From positions 1 through 48,495 of the forward strand of contig NZ_MQTQ01000044.1 of assembly GCF_020532805.1 (NCBI RefSeq): DNA of 48,495 nt, written 5' to 3'. The position numbers and the translations under genes are program-made. Source of the stretch: Arthrobacter sp. SO5 (lineage in GTDB: Bacteria; Actinomycetota; Actinomycetes; Actinomycetales; Micrococcaceae). Under the pieces are notes generated by a model that worked only from the letters and a program-made list of their open reading frames with translations, searched no databases and had not been told where the DNA came from. Below are positions 1 through 6,925 of this stretch, one piece after another (position 1 is the first letter of the stretch; each line of letters begins with the position of its first letter).

Positions 1-12
1 GCTGTCAGCGGT

Positions 13-52
13 GGGGCGGTGGGGCGTCGGGGCGTCGGGGCGTCGGGGCGTA
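13..52. repeat. G-rich 8-bp tandem repeat
   Basis: Five consecutive 8-bp units of the form GGGGCGTC (first unit ends GT, last unit ends TA) lie at the left edge. The plus strand carries five G4 runs spaced by four bases, so a G-quadruplex is possible. It lies about 100 bp upstream of the TetR gene. No function can be assigned; it could be a slippage product in GC-rich DNA. Confidence 0.7.
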
Positions 53-113
53 GGGCGGCCGGTGGACGACCCGCATGCGGTTCAGCCCACAACCCTCAAA
101 TTCTTGATCCAAG

Positions 114-125
114 CCGACCGGTCGG
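114..125. promoter_or_regulatory. Perfect 12-bp palindrome, probable TetR operator
   Basis: CCGACCGGTCGG is a perfect dyad 25 bp upstream of the TetR start and upstream of a TATCGT hexamer (139-144) that would serve as a -10 element. GACCGGTC cores are common in operators of TetR-family drug-efflux regulators. Autoregulation of the TetR/transporter pair is inferred from this position. Confidence 0.6.
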
Positions 126-150
126 TCTGTTCTCGTGTTATCGTGACTTC

Positions 151-660
151 ATGAGCAACAGGGAACACATTTTGCAGACCGTTAGACGATTGGCGATCGA
201 GACCGGGTCGGTGCCGTCGATGGATGCCATCGCTCAGCAGGCGGGGGTTTCGAAGGGTGGGCTGATGCACCACTTCAAGTCACGCGCTGCCCTGGTGGAG
301 GGCATTGCAGGGCAGGCAATACAGGATATGGATCAGGCACTGACCGCGGCCGCCGGGCGCGGCAACGTGGTCGAGACCTGGTTGCGCCTGTCATCATCCC
401 GTGAAGAGGCTGCTCTGTATCGGGCGATGTCGATCCTGCTCACCGATCACGCCTCGATGACCGACATGCTTCTGCAGCAGGCAGCTGAGGCCACCGGTCG
501 GTGGGAGCAACTCTTCGCCGCCGAAACAGGAGACCCGGTGGCAGCCTCGGTCATCCGTCTCCTGGGTGACGGGATGCTGCTAAACAGCATCACGGACGAC
601 GACTCTGCACCCGGCGTTGATTCGATCTTGCAGTGGCTGGATCGCAGGTCCGCCAAGTGA
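151..660 (+). CDS. TetR/AcrR-family transcriptional regulator
   Basis: A 169-residue protein with an N-terminal TetR helix-turn-helix (about residues 4-50; the recognition part reads MDAIAQQAGVSKGGLMHHF) and a helical ligand-binding domain of the TetR_C_37 kind. The frame stays open upstream to 19, but that stretch is low-complexity and runs through the palindromic operator, so the ATG at 151 is chosen. It lies 6 nt after a TATCGT hexamer, which suggests a leaderless message. The stop codon overlaps the GTG of the next gene (GTGA), so it is probably cotranscribed and translationally coupled with the membrane protein, whose expression it likely represses in response to an unknown small molecule. 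Confidence 0.88.
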   Translation: MSNREHILQTVRRLAIETGSVPSMDAIAQQAGVSKGGLMHHFKSRAALVEGIAGQAIQDMDQALTAAAGRGNVVETWLRLSSSREEAALYRAMSILLTDHASMTDMLLQQAAEATGRWEQLFAAETGDPVAASVIRLLGDGMLLNSITDDDSAPGVDSILQWLDRRSAK

Positions 661-1322
661 TTGGCAGTGGCCTCCTCGCCGGCATCGGCGGCCTCGCCCT
701 GGCTGATTCGCTCAACCCGGCGACCATCGTCGCCATCACCCTGATCCTGCTCACCGTCAGCCACCGGACTGTCGTTTCAGCATTGACGTTCGTCCTGGGC
801 GCGATGAGCACGGTCTTCGCCCTCGGCGTGGTCATCTTCCTCGGCGCCAATGCTGCCGCCGACGCCTTAGGCGAAGGGCTCATCTGGCTTCGCCGCGGAG
901 TGTTCCTCATCGCCGCCATCACTCTCGGCATCGCCGGTCTCCGCCGCTTCAAGGACCGGGAAAGGACCGGCATCGACCTGCCGTCCTGGTTCGGTGTGTG
1001 GACGGCTTTCCCGCTCGGCATCCTGGTTACCGGAGCTGACCTGCCCAACGCGTTCCCCTACTTCATCGCCATCGAACGAATGGTCGCCGCGGACATCGAC
1101 ATCCCTGTGGGCCTGTTCGTGCTCGCCGGCTACGCTCTCGTGTACTGCATCCCGTGCCTCATTCTGCTCGCCCTCGGCATGGCACACGGCGACAAAGTCA
1201 GGACACGCCTCCGGAAGGTACTGGATCGGTTCTCGACGGGAACCGTCAAACGCTCTATCCCAGCAGCGATTGCCCTGTTCGTCCTCGCCGCAGCAGTCCT
1301 CACCATCGTTCTCTGGCCCTGA
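657..1322 (+). CDS. GAP/LysE-like small integral membrane transporter
   Basis: A protein of about 221 residues with six hydrophobic segments. The first contains GLALADSLNPATIVAITLIL, the Asn-Pro signature at the end of helix 1 in the LysE/CcdA/GAP (Sap, sulfolipid-addressing-like) group. The GTG at 657 overlaps the upstream TetR stop as GTGA; a second in-frame GTG at 633 would extend the protein by 8 residues into the TetR gene and is less likely. The pairing with a TetR gene suggests an inducible exporter. The substrate cannot be read from the sequence. The 62 bp to the next, convergent gene hold nothing recognisable. Confidence 0.75.
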   Translation: MIGSGLLAGIGGLALADSLNPATIVAITLILLTVSHRTVVSALTFVLGAMSTVFALGVVIFLGANAAADALGEGLIWLRRGVFLIAAITLGIAGLRRFKDRERTGIDLPSWFGVWTAFPLGILVTGADLPNAFPYFIAIERMVAADIDIPVGLFVLAGYALVYCIPCLILLALGMAHGDKVRTRLRKVLDRFSTGTVKRSIPAAIALFVLAAAVLTIVLWP

Positions 1323-1384
1323 GCATGCCGCGCGAGACGAGCACGATGAGGGATCCCTCACCGCAACAATGATCGGCGTTGCTT

Positions 1385-1768
1385 TCAGCTGCCGGGTGTT
1401 CTGCGGACGCGTTGGGGTGAGCTTTTTGGGACTCTTTCGACGACGCCGCGGGCCTCAAGATCGACCTTGGTGTAACGGACATAGTTGGAAAGCCGCCCGT
1501 TGGGGAAGGCGGGGTGGGTTCCCAGGGTGTTCTGAGCTTCGTTGACGATGACCTGGAGCGGCACGGTGCCATCCGCCGCCGCGAAGGCATCGATGGTCTT
1601 CAGGATGATGTCGACGAGCAGTTCGTATTGTTCGACGGCGATGGTCCACCCGTCGAGGCCATCAGGACGGGTCGAATTGAAGATTTGGACGCGCCCCTGT
1701 TCACGCGCTCTTGCGTCTTCGGCCCACGCCCGTGGGGTGACCGCCGCTGAGTGCGGGTCACTGGGCAT
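1385..1768 (-). CDS. Small uncharacterised protein, DUF6958-like
   Basis: A 127-residue soluble protein with no signal peptide or membrane segment. Its conserved-looking stretch includes RVQIFNSTRPDGLDGWTI and, near the end, YVRYTKVDLEARG followed by a basic tail. From memory this resembles the DUF6958 family, but I could not search, so the family name is tentative and no function is assigned. The ATG lies inside the 3' end of the SRPBCC gene (11-nt overlap), which indicates one transcript with that gene, probably under the same MarR-type regulator. Confidence 0.65.
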   Translation of the reverse strand: MPSDPHSAAVTPRAWAEDARAREQGRVQIFNSTRPDGLDGWTIAVEQYELLVDIILKTIDAFAAADGTVPLQVIVNEAQNTLGTHPAFPNGRLSNYVRYTKVDLEARGVVERVPKSSPQRVRRTPGS

Positions 1769-2225
1769 GCGAGCGCTCGACGAGGTCCTTGAGCTGCTGG
1801 AGGTCCTTGACGTGAAGCGGACGGATCGATCGTCGCAGCCACCTGTTGGCCAGAAGTTTCAGCAGACGCGGCACAGGGGGTTCGACCTCGAATGCCAGCG
1901 ACACCCGGGTGCGTCCTTCGGTGATGGGGTCGATGTGAAAGTCGACCAGGGGCGTCACCCAGCGGCCGCCTGGACCCCGGTTGTGCATGGTGTTCCGGAT
2001 AATGCGGTCCTCTGCTGAAACCAAGGTCTGCCGGCCCTGTTCTACGCCCTTGGGATCAGTGAAAACGATCTGCGACCCGGGGCTCTGCCCGTCGCCGTCG
2101 ACACGGCATGTATACCCGGTCGCTTCGGGCCACGCAGACCACTGCATCAAGGTGTGTTGATCGAGCACGGCCCGGTGGACGACGTCCAGCGGCGCCTGGA
2201 TGTCGATTGCTTCTATCCACTTCAT
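1758..2225 (-). CDS. SRPBCC (START/Bet v1-like) family protein
   Basis: A 155-residue protein that opens like polyketide-cyclase/SRPBCC proteins (MKWIEAIDIQAPLDVV) and continues with WPEATGYTCRVDGDG and a terminal helix (LKLLANRWLRRSIRPLHVKDLQQLKDL) that would close the hydrophobic ligand cavity. The family binds or transports hydrophobic ligands; no ligand can be named. An AAGGAG ribosome-binding site sits 4 nt before the ATG. The gene is divergent from a MarR regulator and shares with it a short intergenic region containing an operator-like palindrome. Confidence 0.82.
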   Translation of the reverse strand: MKWIEAIDIQAPLDVVHRAVLDQHTLMQWSAWPEATGYTCRVDGDGQSPGSQIVFTDPKGVEQGRQTLVSAEDRIIRNTMHNRGPGGRWVTPLVDFHIDPITEGRTRVSLAFEVEPPVPRLLKLLANRWLRRSIRPLHVKDLQQLKDLVERSHAQ

Positions 2226-2235
2226 GGCGCTCCTT

Positions 2236-2252
2236 AGTCAAGTAATTTGACT
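2236..2252. promoter_or_regulatory. Inverted repeat, probable MarR operator
   Basis: AGTCAA-gtaat-TTGACT is a perfect 6-bp inverted repeat with a 5-bp spacer in the 44-bp gap between the SRPBCC and MarR genes. The size and layout fit a MarR dimer site. It covers the -35 zone of the MarR gene and the promoter zone of the SRPBCC gene, so one site could repress both directions. Confidence 0.65.
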
Positions 2253-2256
2253 GTAA

Positions 2257-2262
2257 TATACT
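2257..2262 (+). promoter_or_regulatory. -10 element of a leaderless MarR promoter
   Basis: TATACT ends 7 nt before the ATG at 2270 and there is no Shine-Dalgarno sequence between them. The transcript would start at or one base before the start codon. TTAGTC at 2234-2239 is a weak -35 candidate with a 17-nt spacer. Confidence 0.5.
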
Positions 2263-2269
2263 CTAGCTA

Positions 2270-2701
2270 ATGGACTTTGACACTCAGCATCCTTTGCTTC
2301 TGGCCTGCAGGAATCTCGGGGCGGCTTTCGATGCTCATGATGCGCTGATGGCAGAGCGTCTGGGAGTATCGCGGAACGAGCTTCGACTCCTGAATCGGCT
2401 CGAGGGCGGACCCAGTTCGCAGGTCGACCTCGCGGACCATCTCCATGTGAGTCGTGCGGCCGTGACCGTGATCGTCGATCGGCTGACAGCAGCGGGGCTG
2501 GTCGTTCGCGAGACTTCGCCAACTGATCGCCGCGTGAAATTGGTAAACCTGATCCCAAAGGTGTGGCAGGTCCTGGGCCTGCATTACCGTCCAGCCGGCC
2601 AGCGCGTCCTCGGGGTCGCCGACGATATGTCAGCGGCCGATGTGGAGCGTTTGACGGAGAACCTGCGAGCCATTTCCGATGCCATCAGCCCGGCCTCCTA
2701 G
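2270..2701 (+). CDS. MarR-family transcriptional regulator
   Basis: A 143-residue winged helix-turn-helix protein. The core reads ELRLLNRLEGGPSSQVDLADHLHVSRAAVTVIVDRL, followed by the wing RETSPTDRRVKLVNL. The MarR signature D-R-R is present. The length is normal for the family. Its likely targets are its own promoter and the divergent SRPBCC operon through the palindrome at 2236-2252. After the wing, the region VWQVLGLHYRPAGQRVLG is less typical of MarR dimerisation helices. The ligand is unknown. Confidence 0.88.
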   Translation: MDFDTQHPLLLACRNLGAAFDAHDALMAERLGVSRNELRLLNRLEGGPSSQVDLADHLHVSRAAVTVIVDRLTAAGLVVRETSPTDRRVKLVNLIPKVWQVLGLHYRPAGQRVLGVADDMSAADVERLTENLRAISDAISPAS

Positions 2702-2736
2702 AAGCCCCGCGCTTCCGCGCTTCCGCGCAGCCCGCT

Positions 2737-2851
2737 TGCATCGGTCAAGCAATAGGGTGGGCACCGCGAGAAGGGCTCCGACGTGGATCCATTGATTCCG
2801 GACCGGGCGCAGAAGATAGGCCAACACCCAGCCCAGTGGCGCCGCGAACAC
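2737..2851 (-). pseudogene. Possible membrane-protein remnant in the 2702-2967 gap
   Basis: The 266-bp gap before the epimerase gene has no intact gene. On the minus strand one frame encodes a hydrophobic stretch (APLGWVLAYLLRPVRNQWIH, then GALLAVPTLLL) that looks like two transmembrane segments of a larger protein, but the frame loses coherence on both sides and no start or upstream domain is visible. It is best read as a decayed fragment; chance hydrophobicity is the alternative. Confidence 0.3.
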
Positions 2852-2967
2852 CAGGGAAACTCACGTTTCGTGTCGCAACGGGGGTTCCCCCAAACTCGAC
2901 GACGGCCGTGGACGCGCCCTGCGCTCACGGCGAATCCGACGTTTTTTGTCGCTGTTGCGGTTAGCTG

Positions 2968-3993
2968 ATGGTCATGACGCGCACACTCATTCTTGGCGGG
3001 ACGGCCTGGCTTGGTCGCGAGATAGCCGAACAGTTGGTGGCCAGAGGCGAGGACGTGACTTGCCTTGCTCGCGGCGAGTCCGGAGAGGTTACCAGCGGTG
3101 CGACGTTCGTCCGCTCTGACAGGCGACTGCCCGGGGCTTACGACGCGGTCACAGTTAGTAGATGGGATGAAATTATCGAGCTCAGTTACGCGGCTGACCT
3201 CGTAACCGGGGCGCTTGAGGCTTTGGCCGGCAACACGCGGCACTGGACCCTAGTTTCTTCCGTCTCCGTGTACGCCAGCAACTCCGAATCGGGCGCTGAC
3301 GAAGACGCCGCCCTCGTAGAGCCAACCGACCTCGATGACTATGCGCACGCAAAGGTTGCCGCCGAACGGGCAACGACCGAGGCCGTGGGCGATCGCCTTC
3401 TCATCGCGAGACCGGGCCTTATTGCCGGGCCGGGCGACACGAGCGACCGGTTCGGCTATTGGGCATCACGTCTGGCCCTGGCTTCGCATGAACCCGTTCT
3501 CGTACCCGATGTGCGTGGTCGTTCAGTGCAGGTCATCGACAATCGGGACCTGGCCGGATGGCTGATCAACGCCGGCCGCCGGGGCCTCACCGGCACTTAC
3601 AACACTGTCGGCAGCGAACGCGATTTCTCGACGGTCCTGCTTGCTGCCGCAGAGGTCGCGGGCCATACCGGCGAATTCATCTCAGCCGACGACAACTGGC
3701 TGATCGAACGGAACGTCAGCTACTGGGCTGGACCTCGTTCACTGCCGCTCTGGCTTCCCCGCAATGACTCTGCCTTTGCCCAACGCAGCCGGACCCGCTT
3801 CCTCGCCGCTGGTGGCACCGAGCGCAACCTGAAGCAGACGCTCGAGGACGTCCTCGCGGACGAACGAACACGCGGACTCAACAGAGAACGACGATCCGGC
3901 CTAAACCGCGACGAAGAAACTCTCCTTCTCGCCGAAATCTGCGGGAAGGCAACGCAAGACCCCAGCTGTTCCGCTGGGGGATCCTTCACATGA
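2968..3993 (+). CDS. NAD-dependent epimerase/dehydratase-family protein (extended SDR-like)
   Basis: A 341-residue Rossmann protein. The N-terminal nucleotide-binding motif is TLILGGTAWLGREIAEQL (GGxxxLG, the atypical form seen in reductase-like SDRs). The central region has LVSSVSVYAS and the catalytic-type YAHAK (Tyr-x-x-x-Lys), followed by RPGLIAGPGDTSDRF. The extended-SDR fold is therefore well supported. The substrate is unknown; nucleotide-sugar or sugar lactone chemistry is only a guess. Two possible starts, ATG 2968 and ATG 2974, differ by two residues and neither has a clear ribosome-binding site. The gene stands alone between a MarR gene and a GNAT gene. Confidence 0.8.
   Translation: MVMTRTLILGGTAWLGREIAEQLVARGEDVTCLARGESGEVTSGATFVRSDRRLPGAYDAVTVSRWDEIIELSYAADLVTGALEALAGNTRHWTLVSSVSVYASNSESGADEDAALVEPTDLDDYAHAKVAAERATTEAVGDRLLIARPGLIAGPGDTSDRFGYWASRLALASHEPVLVPDVRGRSVQVIDNRDLAGWLINAGRRGLTGTYNTVGSERDFSTVLLAAAEVAGHTGEFISADDNWLIERNVSYWAGPRSLPLWLPRNDSAFAQRSRTRFLAAGGTERNLKQTLEDVLADERTRGLNRERRSGLNRDEETLLLAEICGKATQDPSCSAGGSFT
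3960..3979 (+). terminator. Hairpin at the 3' end of the epimerase gene
   Basis: CCCCAGC-tgttcc-GCTGGGG forms a 7-bp GC-rich stem 12 nt before the TGA of the epimerase gene. It lacks a U-tract, so termination is only a possibility. Its position inside the last codons is unusual. Confidence 0.35.
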
Positions 3994-4141
3994 AACGGGT
4001 TGAGGGTTGGAAAACCCGCCCCGTCCAGCATGGTTGGGGGGATATTGAACAGCACGGGACGATGATCACGGCGATAATCGACGTAGGACCGAGCACCTGC
4101 CGTCCTGGCCGACCACACCACCGGCCTACGGTTCAGTCGTC

Positions 4142-4618
4142 TTGCGCAAGTTCACCGACGACGACGTACATCTCGTCGTCGAGTTGGGGGACGATCCTTA
4201 CATCCCTCTCATTGGCAGCCTTCCGGCACTCCCCACGGCACAGCAGGCTCGGGAGTGGATCTGCCGGCAGCGCGGCCGGTTCGCCGAAGGAAAAGGGCTG
4301 TCCTTCGCCATCGCCGATGCCGAGTCCGACACCGCCGTCGGTGCCATCGGACTGTGGCTTCAGAATATGCCGGCCGGCCGCGCGACGATCGGCTACTCGG
4401 TTGCCCCCGCGCACCGGGGCCGCGGGATCGCCAGCAGCGCGTTGAAGGCACTGACGGCGTTCACTTGGACCATCCCCACTCTGCACCGGATCGAGCTGTA
4501 CATCGAGCCGTGGAACAGCAACTCAAGTCGCGTTGCCGAGGCATCCGGTTTCCAGCGTGAGGGCCTGCTCCGCAGCCACCAGGAAATTGGTGGCACCCGG
4601 CGCGACATGCTGCTCTAA
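4142..4618 (+). CDS. GNAT-family N-acetyltransferase, probably decaying
   Basis: The acetyl-CoA binding motif is visible (YSVAPAHRGRGIASSALKAL, with the R-G-x-G core), followed by HRIELYIEPWNSNSSRVAEASGF, as in RimJ/RimL-type acetyltransferases. Two oddities suggest loss of function. First, TTG 4142 is the only usual start, yet in-frame sequence before it (about 4091-4141, reading HLPSWPTTPPAYGSVV) looks like the normal family N-terminus and has no ATG or GTG. Second, the TAA at 4616-4618 is followed in frame by ATTRP and TGA (4634-4636), as if a Tyr codon had become a stop. The substrate is unknown. The gene may still be made from TTG or from the CTG at 4097. Confidence 0.7.
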   Translation: MRKFTDDDVHLVVELGDDPYIPLIGSLPALPTAQQAREWICRQRGRFAEGKGLSFAIADAESDTAVGAIGLWLQNMPAGRATIGYSVAPAHRGRGIASSALKALTAFTWTIPTLHRIELYIEPWNSNSSRVAEASGFQREGLLRSHQEIGGTRRDMLL

Positions 4619-4707
4619 GCGACAACGCGACCTTGACCTCTTCTTGGCTGGTGGTGTTCGTTCATCTTGGCTTGCCATCGGCCGTCAACCGCTACAAGCT
4701 GTCACGC

Positions 4708-5331
4708 ATGAGTGATGTTGCCAAGGCGGAGTTGCGCCGGTATTTGCAGGATGGCCGTGATGCGATGGTGTGGAAGCTTGAAGGCCTGTCTGAGTACGGT
4801 CTACGCCGCCCCTTGACACCGACCGGCACGAACCTTCTCGGGCTGGTCAAGCACCTGGCCGGGGTCGAAGCCGAGTACTTCGGCGTAGTCTTCAACCGAC
4901 CCTTCGCTGAGGAACTTAGATGGCTTTCGCCCAATGCCGAGCCGAATGAGGACATGTGGGCGCGGTCTGAGGAGTCCCGCGACGCGATCGTCGGCCTATA
5001 TCAACGGGTGTGGGTACATGCCGACGAAACAATTTCCCTGCTGCCGCTTGATGCTTCCGGCTGCGTGCCGTGGTGGCGTGAGGCGAGCAACCCGGTCAGC
5101 CTCGCCCGCATATTGGTCCACGTGACAGCCGAAACGCATCGGCATGCCGGTCATGCAGACATCGTGCGTGAGCTGGCCGACGGCAGCGTCGGACACCGGG
5201 ACGGCAACGACAACATGGCAGCCGGGGACCCGGCGTGGTGGCACGAGTACTGCGATCACCTGGAATCGGTTGCGCGCGGTTACGGGAAACAGACCCAACC
5301 GCGCGCAACCGACTCTCACCAGCCCCGATAG
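4708..5331 (+). CDS. DinB-fold (DUF664-type) protein
   Basis: A 207-residue four-helix-bundle protein. NLLGLVKHLAGVEAEYFGVVF carries the first metal-site histidine, and HVTAETHRHAGHADIVREL carries the other His residues of the DinB/DUF664 triad. Family members are putative metal-dependent thiol-linked enzymes (mycothiol- or bacillithiol-related) of mostly unknown reaction; this is unrelated to DNA polymerase DinB. The ATG at 4708 is preferred over an upstream in-frame ATG (4633) because homology-like sequence begins there. No clear ribosome-binding site is present. The 181 bp to the next, convergent gene hold nothing recognisable. Confidence 0.82.
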   Translation: MSDVAKAELRRYLQDGRDAMVWKLEGLSEYGLRRPLTPTGTNLLGLVKHLAGVEAEYFGVVFNRPFAEELRWLSPNAEPNEDMWARSEESRDAIVGLYQRVWVHADETISLLPLDASGCVPWWREASNPVSLARILVHVTAETHRHAGHADIVRELADGSVGHRDGNDNMAAGDPAWWHEYCDHLESVARGYGKQTQPRATDSHQPR

Positions 5332-5512
5332 CGGCGTCGGCCAACCGCGTGAAACTCGGACACTGGAACAGTTTTCACACTCTGATGGCGGCTCGATCAG
5401 GATCTGTTCTTGTCCGATAGCGGGTGGCGTTAGAACCGACTGATCCGCTGCAGGATCCTCCAGCGAACCTGTGCCTGGACGCGCTGGGGCTTTGGCCTGC
5501 CCCGACGCTTTC

Positions 5513-6925
5513 CTAGCTGTTGGCCTTTTCCAGCGTTCGGCCGATGATGCGAGCTGCCTCGGGGTAGGCGCCCGGGTTGGGCCCGGAGTAGTTGAGGCGG
5601 ACAAAGGGTCCTGTGGGTTCCGCGGGGAACCATTCGTTACCGGGTGCAACCAGGACGTTATTTGCCTCGCACTCTCGGGTGAAGGAGGGCAGGTCTGTGG
5701 TGTCGGGGAGCCGGACCCAGAGGTTCAATCCGCCGGGTGGGATCGCAGTGATGTGAGCGAGAGGCGCGTGTTGGGTGAGGCTGTCGACGAGCAGATCCCG
5801 TCGTGACCGGAGTTGCTGACGGAGACCGCGGAGGTGAGTCTGCCAACCGGGCTGAGTGACGATGTCCAGGGCAGCGGCCTGGAGGACTCCACTGACGTAC
5901 ATGGACGTGGCGGCCCCGTCCATGATGATCCGTTCTCGCGCCGGACCGCGGGCGATGATCGCGGCCACCCTGAGTGCGGGTGACACACTTTTGGTCAGTG
6001 AACGGATATAGACGACGTGCCCGCTATCGTCGTGGCCCGCTACCGGTGTTGGGCCGGTGGTGATACCGAAGTCGTGGGCCCAGTCGTCCTCGATAACGAA
6101 CGCCCCATAGGTCCTGGCCACGTCGAGTATCTGACGTGCGGTCTCAGCCGACCACTGGGTTCCGGTGGGATTGGCGTAATTCGGTTGCACATAGAACGCA
6201 CGGGCACCGGTTTCCTCGAACGCCTGCGCGACGTCCTCCGGGTCAGGGCCGGTGGGGCCGGAGGCGATTGGGACCAGGCGGACGCCTGCCTGTGCAGCGG
6301 CGAGGAGCGCACCCCAGTAAGAAGGGGACTCGATCAGCAGGGGACGGCCGTCAGTGACCAGGGCCCGGAAGATCGAGCTGAGCCCACTTTGACTGCCAGG
6401 AAGCACGATGACGTCACCGGCCAGGGGCGGAGTCACCCCGACAGAGGTAGCTGTTGCAAGTTCGGACGCAAACCACGACTGCAACTCGGGGAGACCGGCG
6501 ACGGGAGAACGCGTGAGCGCGGCGTCACTGCGTCCCGCCCGGGCCAGGGCGGCACGTATGAGGCGTTCGGGCAGGAGCTCCCGGTCGGGGTATCCACCAT
6601 GAAGAGCAATAGCGTCAGCTGGTGTGGGCCGCATCGTCGCCGGCGATGTGGAGAATCGGTTGCGTGGGGATCCGAGTGCGGCGGTCTGCCAGCCGAAATC
6701 CGAGGGCTTGGCGGTGCGGACGGCCCGAATGAAAGTGCCCACTCCGGGCCTGCTCTCAATCAGTCCCAGCCCGGTCAGGGTGCGCAGTGCTTTCTGCACG
6801 GTGACGGGACTGGCCTCGTACCGGGCCACCAACGAGCGGGTCGACGGCAGCTTCGCGCCAGCCGGAGCACCTGCGATCCACTCCCGCAAGGCCGTCACGA
6901 TTCTCGTACTGCTATCGTTGTTCAT
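5513..6925 (-). CDS. MocR-type regulator: GntR wHTH fused to aminotransferase-like domain
   Basis: A 470-residue protein. Residues 1-70 form a GntR winged helix (KLPSTRSLVARYEASPVTVQKALRTL, then SRPGVGTFI). Residues about 100-465 form a fold-type I aminotransferase domain with NPTG near 252, IEDDWAHDF near 279 and the PLP lysine in SLTKSVSP (K312). This is the PdxR/GabR/TauR layout, in which PLP or a substrate-PLP adduct controls DNA binding. The gene starts on the same bases as the divergent EamA transporter (overlap at 6924-6925), and a perfect palindrome lies just outside. It probably controls the transporter, and itself. The effector amine or vitamin cannot be read from the sequence. Confidence 0.9.
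   Translation of the reverse strand: MNNDSSTRIVTALREWIAGAPAGAKLPSTRSLVARYEASPVTVQKALRTLTGLGLIESRPGVGTFIRAVRTAKPSDFGWQTAALGSPRNRFSTSPATMRPTPADAIALHGGYPDRELLPERLIRAALARAGRSDAALTRSPVAGLPELQSWFASELATATSVGVTPPLAGDVIVLPGSQSGLSSIFRALVTDGRPLLIESPSYWGALLAAAQAGVRLVPIASGPTGPDPEDVAQAFEETGARAFYVQPNYANPTGTQWSAETARQILDVARTYGAFVIEDDWAHDFGITTGPTPVAGHDDSGHVVYIRSLTKSVSPALRVAAIIARGPARERIIMDGAATSMYVSGVLQAAALDIVTQPGWQTHLRGLRQQLRSRRDLLVDSLTQHAPLAHITAIPPGGLNLWVRLPDTTDLPSFTRECEANNVLVAPGNEWFPAEPTGPFVRLNYSGPNPGAYPEAARIIGRTLEKANS

Noticed and set aside
4708..5331. DinB-fold protein read as a DNA polymerase IV
   Set aside because: The name overlap is misleading; this is a four-helix metal-binding protein, while the polymerase is at 12193-13266.
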